NCBI GenBank assembly: GCA_945878865.1
Contig: CAMCUD010000005.1
Location: 62,001-126,000, forward strand
DNA from: Bifidobacterium breve
Lineage (GTDB): Bacteria > Actinomycetota > Thermoleophilia > Solirubrobacterales > Solirubrobacteraceae
Direction: 5' to 3'
Length of the DNA: 64,000 bases
This document shows positions 59,214 through 64,000 of the stretch, one piece after another. How positions within the stretch are numbered: position 1 is the stretch's first letter; each line of letters starts with the position of its first letter. The translations under genes and the position numbers were made by a program. The notes beneath the pieces were generated by a model. It worked only from the letters and a program-made list of their open reading frames with translations, searched no databases and had not been told where the DNA came from.

Positions 59214-60868
59214 TCCGGCCCCTCGTCATCCTCGCGGCCGCGCTGTCGCTCTCCGCCGTGCTCGCCCCCGCCGCGGACGCCGCCACGACCGCGCAGCGCC
59301 TCGTCCGGATTGCGCGCGCGGAGCTCGCGAAGAACGTCCACGAGGTGCCTGACGGCTCGAATCGCGCGCCCTCGATCACGAAGTACCTCACCGCGACCGT
59401 TCCCTCCTACAAGGGGCAGCCGTGGTGCGCGTACTTCGCGTCCTGGGTGGCGCGTCAGGCCGGGGTGCCGATCGGACCGAGCGGTCGCGGCCTGGGCTAC
59501 GTCCCGACCGTCGTCTCGTGGGCGAAGCAGACGAAGCGCTGGCGCAAGCGCCCGCGGCCCGGCTACCTCGTCACCTGGCCGAACCACATCGGGATCGTCG
59601 AGACCGTGTCCGGCCGCACGATGACGACGATCGAAGGCAACGCCGGCAACGCTGTGCGCCGCCGCTGGCGCAGCACCTCCGACGCCCAGGGGTTCGTCGC
59701 GCTCGCCGCGGGCGGGAAGCTGGCCCCCGACCTGCCCGCGCCGCCGACGACGCCCACCGCGCTTGCCCTGAAGGCCCGGATCACGCTCTACCCGTCCGCG
59801 CGCGTGCGCGTCGGTGACCGCCTCGAGCTGTCGGCCAACGACTCGTCGGGCGACATCGCGAAGGTCCGATGGGACTTCGACGGGGACGGCAAGTACGACG
59901 ACGCCAAGGGCGACACGGCGTCGCTGCGCGTGCGCCGCGCCGGCCGGTTCCCCGTCTCCGTCCGGGTGTACGACGCGGCAGGGAAGTTCGCCACCGCCAC
60001 GACCCGGGTGACGGTGCTCGACGCCGCAGCGGCGCCGCCCGACCGGCCGGACGAGCCGTCACCGGGCACGCCCGCGCCGGCGCCCGCCGTCGCCCTGGCC
60101 TGCGACCGGACGACCGCCGCGACCGGCGACGACATCACGTGCCGCGCCGACACGTCGGGCTCCACGGTGAAGATCGCGGCGATCGCCTGGGACACCAACG
60201 GCGACGGCGTCTATGCCAACGGCCGCGCGAAGCGGACGTTCGCCTACGACCGCCCGGGGCCGCAGACGGTCACCGTTCGCGCGATTGGCCGCGACGGCAG
60301 CCAGGCCACGGCGTCGGTCGGCCTGACCGTGCTCAACCGCCCCCCGACGGTCGCGCTCACGGCCCCAGCCACGGCACGAGCCGGCGCGGTGGTCACCCTC
60401 AACGCGTCCGGGTCGTGGGATCCCGACGGTGGCATCGCGCAGATCAGCTGGGACGTCGGCGGGGACGGGACCGTCGACGGCGACGGCGCGCGCTTCTCGT
60501 TCACCCCGAGCGCCGCCGGCCCGGTGCGGGTCGTCGTCGAGGTCCGCGACGACCAGGGCGCCGCGACGACCCGCGAGGCGACGATCACCGTCGTCGCGCC
60601 ACTCGTCCCCGTCGTCACCGTGCTCACGGCGACCCCGCAGGCCGGCCGCGAGATCCAACTCACCGCCCGCGACACCACCGGCCCCGCCCGGCTGACGCGC
60701 TGTCGATGGGACTTCGATTCCGACGGGCGCACCGACTGGACGTCACGCGACTGCACCGAGACCGCCCGCGTCGTCTACGCGAACGCGGGCACGAAGCTCG
60801 TGACGCTCACCGTCACCGACGAGGACGGCGTCCAAGCCGCCGTCACCACGCAGGTCGAGGTGCGCTAG
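59210..60868 (+). CDS. Secreted CHAP amidase with PKD-like repeats
   Basis: 552 residues. Signal peptide (LVILAAALSLSAVLAPAADA), then a CHAP domain with Cys73 (GQPWCAYFASWVARQAGVP) and His126 (PNHIGIVE), which cleaves peptide or amide bonds of peptidoglycan. From about 185 to the end three or four PKD-like Ig repeats (WDFDGDGKYDDAKGD, AWDTNGDGVYANG, WDVGGDGTVDGDG, WDFDSDGRTDW) probably anchor or position the enzyme. With the upstream transglycosylase it covers both bond types of the wall. Its stop shares CTAG with the convergent gene. Confidence 0.88.
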   Translation: MIRPLVILAAALSLSAVLAPAADAATTAQRLVRIARAELAKNVHEVPDGSNRAPSITKYLTATVPSYKGQPWCAYFASWVARQAGVPIGPSGRGLGYVPTVVSWAKQTKRWRKRPRPGYLVTWPNHIGIVETVSGRTMTTIEGNAGNAVRRRWRSTSDAQGFVALAAGGKLAPDLPAPPTTPTALALKARITLYPSARVRVGDRLELSANDSSGDIAKVRWDFDGDGKYDDAKGDTASLRVRRAGRFPVSVRVYDAAGKFATATTRVTVLDAAAAPPDRPDEPSPGTPAPAPAVALACDRTTAATGDDITCRADTSGSTVKIAAIAWDTNGDGVYANGRAKRTFAYDRPGPQTVTVRAIGRDGSQATASVGLTVLNRPPTVALTAPATARAGAVVTLNASGSWDPDGGIAQISWDVGGDGTVDGDGARFSFTPSAAGPVRVVVEVRDDQGAATTREATITVVAPLVPVVTVLTATPQAGREIQLTARDTTGPARLTRCRWDFDSDGRTDWTSRDCTETARVVYANAGTKLVTLTVTDEDGVQAAVTTQVEVR

Positions 60869-62379
60869 CCCTCGTCGTCGTCGATGCCCGCGAGCAGCCG
60901 CGCGAGCGCCCGCTTCGTCGGCAGGTCCATCCCGCGCAGGATCTGGATGCGCTGCCCCTGCGGCGAGCCCGCGCCGTGCAGCGACTCGGTGAGGTAGCCC
61001 ACCGCGTTGCGCCCGAGCGTCATGTTCTCGATGAGCCGCAGGATCCGCATGCGGTCCTCGGTCGGGATGTCCTCGCGCCCGGCGAGCATCCGCTCGAGCA
61101 TCGGGCCGACCTCCTCCGAGCGGAAATCCGCCTCGGAGGGCATCGTCACGACGATGCCGCCGGCGAGGTCCTGCGCCAGCCGCGCGATCTCGTACGGAAA
61201 GCGCGTGACGTTGTGCTTGCAGACGTTCGCGAGCATCTCGTCGTTCATCCAGATGCCCGAGTCGAGCTTCGTCGCGCGGGCCGCTGACGCGATCGAGGAC
61301 GAGTAGATCGTCTCGTTGAGATGCGTCATCTCGACGAGCTTGTCGCGCACGTGCGCGGCGCCCGCCACGCCGTTCTGGTCGGCGATCTCCGCGGCGGCGC
61401 CGGTCAGCACGTCGCCGAGGCCGGTCTTGCAGACGTAGCTGGCGCGGTGGTACGCGGTGAAGCGGCTGACGAGCAGCTGGGCGTACTCCGTCTCGCCGTC
61501 CATCATCACGTGCTCGTACGGGACGAAGACGTCGTCGAAGTGGACGAGCACCTCCTGGCCGCCGAACTTCGCGTTGCCCTTGTCCAGCGTGCCCGGCTCC
61601 AGCGCGCGGGTGTCCGACGCCTGGCGGCCGTAGACGTACGTGATGCCCTCGGCGTCGGCGGGGATCATCGCGACGACGGCGTAGTCCTTGTCCTCCTCGC
61701 GGAGGTTCATCGTCGGCAGCACGCAGATCCAGTGCTGGTTCCAGCCGCCGGTCATGTGCGCCTTGGCGCCCCGGATGTAGATGCCCTTCTCCGTACGCGC
61801 GGAGACGTGGAGGAAGAGGTCCGGGTCGGCCTGCTGATGCGGCGGCTTGGAGCGGTCGCCCTTGGGGTCGGTCATGCCCGCGGCGATGAGCATGTTCTTG
61901 CGCTGCGCGAGCTTGAGGAACTCGAGGAACCGCTGGTGGTAGGGCGTGCCGTGCTGCTGGTCGATGTCGTAGGTGACCGAGTGCAGGACGCTGATCGTGT
62001 CCAGCCCGGTGCAGCGCTGGAAGCACGTGCCGGTGATCTGCCCCATGCGGCGCTGCATCGCGTGTTTGGCCTGCAGGTCGTCGGGCGACTCGACGATGTG
62101 CAGGAAGCGGTTGACCGGCGCCTCGATGAGCGGCGACCACGCGGTGGCGAGTTCCGGGTTCTCGACGGCCAGGTCGTACGTCGCCTTCAGGGCGTTGATC
62201 GACGGCTGGATGATCGGGTGGTCGGCGGGCTCCTCGATCCGCTCGCCGAACATGTACATCGTCGTGCCGCGGTCGCGAACGGAGGCGAGGTAGTCCTCGC
62301 CCGTGACGATGACGGGCATGCGCTCCCAGCGCTCGTCCGCCGTCTCTTCGCGTCGCAGCGCCACCGGATTCGCGCTCAT
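60865..62379 (-). CDS. 4-hydroxybutyryl-CoA dehydratase-like flavoprotein
   Basis: 504 residues of the 4-hydroxyphenylacetate 3-hydroxylase fold. The cluster ligands of 4-hydroxybutyryl-CoA dehydratase/vinylacetyl-CoA isomerase are matched: Cys119 and Cys123 (GTCFQRCTGLD), and His311 with Cys317 (YHRASYVCKTGLGD), where the last spacing is six rather than seven residues. This argues for FAD plus [4Fe-4S] chemistry on a 4-hydroxyacyl-CoA over a two-component monooxygenase. It is transcribed alone; no partner reductase is adjacent. Confidence 0.8.
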   Translation of the reverse strand: MSANPVALRREETADERWERMPVIVTGEDYLASVRDRGTTMYMFGERIEEPADHPIIQPSINALKATYDLAVENPELATAWSPLIEAPVNRFLHIVESPDDLQAKHAMQRRMGQITGTCFQRCTGLDTISVLHSVTYDIDQQHGTPYHQRFLEFLKLAQRKNMLIAAGMTDPKGDRSKPPHQQADPDLFLHVSARTEKGIYIRGAKAHMTGGWNQHWICVLPTMNLREEDKDYAVVAMIPADAEGITYVYGRQASDTRALEPGTLDKGNAKFGGQEVLVHFDDVFVPYEHVMMDGETEYAQLLVSRFTAYHRASYVCKTGLGDVLTGAAAEIADQNGVAGAAHVRDKLVEMTHLNETIYSSSIASAARATKLDSGIWMNDEMLANVCKHNVTRFPYEIARLAQDLAGGIVVTMPSEADFRSEEVGPMLERMLAGREDIPTEDRMRILRLIENMTLGRNAVGYLTESLHGAGSPQGQRIQILRGMDLPTKRALARLLAGIDDDEG

Positions 62380-62479
62380 CGTGCGATGTTCTCACTCCGA
62401 GCCTCACGACAGGGGTGGTTCGGCCACAACCGCCGGGAGCGCCGTGTCCGTCCGCCCCACGTTGCGGCATGCTTGCGCG

Positions 62480-64000
62480 ATGCCTGTCCGCCTGCTCCTC
62501 GCGAGCGCCTTCGCCCTTGCCGCCATGCTGCTGGCGCCCACCGCCGCGTCCGCGGGGCCCGTGGCGAAGACGCCGGCGTTCACGGGCGGGACGCCGCGCG
62601 TGAAGACGGGCGCCCCAAAGACGGGGGCGGGCGCCAAGCCTCGGACGCCGATCGGGCTCACCGGCGCGCTCTCGCGCCCGGTCCCGCACGTCGCCGTCGA
62701 CGACGCGGGCACCGCGTACATCGCGTGGCTGGAGGCGACCGACCCGACCAGCGGCACCGAGGGCGGCGTCGGGTTCTGCCGCCTGCCGCGCGGAGCCACC
62801 GCGTGCGACAACCCGGCCGCCACGCGGCTGCTGCGCCCGGGCAAGCAGGGCTACGGCCCATCCGACGACCCGGCGTACAACCAGGACGCCGGCGGCGGCG
62901 CGTTTCCGGTGGTCGTCGGCGACCAGCTGTTCATCCTCACGTCGCGCTCGGTGACGACGTACGCGACGCCCGCCGGCGACTCCACCCTGACCACGATCGC
63001 GTTCGTCTCCACCGACGCAGGGTCGACGTTCTCCGCGGGCCAGCCGGTGGCGACCGGCCTGGCGATCACCACGAAGCCCGTCTCGTTCGGGCCGGACGAC
63101 AACCCGCTCATCGGGCTGATGGGCGGCGCGTCAACAGACCTCGCCGGCAGCGGCGGCGGGCGGTTCCTGGCCCTGCAGGGCGGCACCTTCGCCACCGAGG
63201 CCATCGACCTGCCCGACGCGCAGAGCGCCTCCCTCGCCGCGCTGCCCGGAGGCGGGATCGCCCTGGGCTACGACACGCCCGCCGGCGGGGTCGTGCGCCG
63301 CTCGCCTTCCCCCGCCCGGCCCACCGCCGACGGCGCGTTCGGCGCGCCCCAGCGGGTCGCCGGCCGCCTCGCCGGAATCGCCGCCGGACCGAAGGGCCTC
63401 GCCGCCGTCGGGATCGGCGGGGCGAGCACGTCGCTGAACGAGCGCGTCGTCGCCACCCCGCTGGACGGCGGGTCACCGCTGGCGCTTACGAAGGACTCCG
63501 CCGCGTCGCCGGTCGTCGCCGCTTCCGGCGGCCCGCTCGTCGCCGGGTACAAGGACGTCGGCGATCCTGCGAGCGCGAGCGGCCTCTACACGCGCCGGAC
63601 GGCCAACGGCACGACGTACGGCGCCGCCGAGCGCCTGACCACCGCGGCCGAGGGCGTCTTCTCCCCCGACATCGCCGCGGCGCCTGACGGCGGCGGCGTC
63701 GCCGTGTGGCAGACCGAGGACGGCGGCGGCGCCGTGCACGCGACGGCGTTCGGCCCGCAGGGCAAGCTCGCGGCGCCCGGCCTGCCCGGCTCGACGCCCG
63801 GGTCCGGCGCGTCGAACGACAGCGGAATCACGCGGGAATGCAGCCGCATCGCGGTCGGCGCGATCGAGGTCCGCACCGCCGACGGCGTCGGGTGCTTCCT
63901 GCCGGGCATCGGCACGAACAAGGGCAAGTCGGTCAGCAACGGCGCAGTGCTCTACAACGGGCTGCGCATCACGCCGCTGAACGGCTCGCAGATCGTCTTC
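62480..64000 (+). CDS. Secreted beta-propeller-like protein (3' end outside window)
   Basis: At least 507 residues, open at the window end. Signal peptide MPVRLLLASAFALAAMLLA to about residue 26, a Lys/Thr/Gly/Pro linker, then repeating beta segments: VAVDDAGTAYIAWLEATD, GGVGFCRLPRG, IAFVSTDAGSTFSAG and IAAAPDGGGVAVWQTEDGG, like sialidase or BNR propeller blades. Several cysteines suggest an extracellular life. Function and ligand are unknown. Confidence 0.75.
   Translation, partial: MPVRLLLASAFALAAMLLAPTAASAGPVAKTPAFTGGTPRVKTGAPKTGAGAKPRTPIGLTGALSRPVPHVAVDDAGTAYIAWLEATDPTSGTEGGVGFCRLPRGATACDNPAATRLLRPGKQGYGPSDDPAYNQDAGGGAFPVVVGDQLFILTSRSVTTYATPAGDSTLTTIAFVSTDAGSTFSAGQPVATGLAITTKPVSFGPDDNPLIGLMGGASTDLAGSGGGRFLALQGGTFATEAIDLPDAQSASLAALPGGGIALGYDTPAGGVVRRSPSPARPTADGAFGAPQRVAGRLAGIAAGPKGLAAVGIGGASTSLNERVVATPLDGGSPLALTKDSAASPVVAASGGPLVAGYKDVGDPASASGLYTRRTANGTTYGAAERLTTAAEGVFSPDIAAAPDGGGVAVWQTEDGGGAVHATAFGPQGKLAAPGLPGSTPGSGASNDSGITRECSRIAVGAIEVRTADGVGCFLPGIGTNKGKSVSNGAVLYNGLRITPLNGSQIVF

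Noticed and set aside
60743-62689. Minus-strand frame of over 640 codons over the dehydratase-like gene
   Set aside because: It is an Arg-rich shadow of the real gene in another frame.
1-64000. Prophage, integrative element, CRISPR array or biosynthetic cluster
   Set aside because: No integrase, transposase, phage structural gene, spaced direct repeats or synthase modules were seen.

Overview
The window is very GC-rich, densely packed DNA from a free-living actinobacterium. Ribosomal and Sec genes, many TetR-type regulators, an F420-type luciferase-like oxidoreductase, MMPL and MFS exporters, acyl-CoA catabolism and many secreted Ig/PKD/LamG proteins fit Actinomycetota. The style of the secreted proteins points to Thermoleophilia (Solirubrobacterales: Solirubrobacter, Conexibacter, Patulibacter), but that rank is an inference. 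No tRNA, rRNA, CRISPR, prophage or transposase was seen, and no stretch over 300 bases lacks a gene.

Layout. 1-1556: the tail of an isomerase-like gene and a nucleotidyltransferase gene. 1572-10666: an envelope signalling island with a secreted LamG/HExxH metalloprotease, a transmembrane Ser/Thr kinase, a tandem pseudokinase with a related ectodomain, an FHA-HTH transcription factor and a secreted subtilase. 10854-14406 (minus): rpmG-secE-nusG-rplK-rplA-rplJ-rplL, ending in stacked hairpins and not followed by rpoBC. 14496-19383: TetR genes flanking an ATP-grasp/alpha-E/transglutaminase cassette. 19577-24736: TetR/MFS, HxlR, and MarR/MMPL regulator-exporter pairs. 24850-31843: membrane proteins, a dual GGDEF-EAL protein, an acyl-ACP thioesterase, a GH15 glycosidase and a NYN nuclease. 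31840-35664: secreted hydrolase, quinone oxidoreductase, LLM oxidoreductase.

35805-39341 (minus) is a tightly overlapping four-gene operon (SDR, epimerase, MBL-fold, membrane protein) divergent from a PucR regulator. 40796-45399 holds TetR-controlled SDR loci, one of them frameshifted, and a lipoate-ligase-like gene without a normal start codon. 47431-54029 carries a leucine-catabolism operon (isovaleryl-CoA dehydrogenase, HMG-CoA lyase, both methylcrotonyl-CoA carboxylase subunits) divergent from its TetR. 54132-58440 has an epoxide-hydrolase-like gene, a striking decapeptide-repeat protein, and a TetR/acyl-CoA dehydrogenase/enoyl-CoA hydratase locus. 58563-64000 has two co-translated wall hydrolases, a 4-hydroxybutyryl-CoA-dehydratase-like enzyme, and a secreted propeller-like protein cut by the window end.

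Common themes: regulators sit divergent from their probable targets with clear dyads between them; several promoters place the -10 box 6-7 bases before the start codon, suggesting leaderless mRNAs; convergent genes often overlap at their stops. The most unusual items are the kinase/pseudokinase/FHA/protease island, the ten-residue-repeat protein, a 52-bp palindromic insert inside the carboxylase gene, and paired REP-like repeats that supply stop codons to neighbouring genes.
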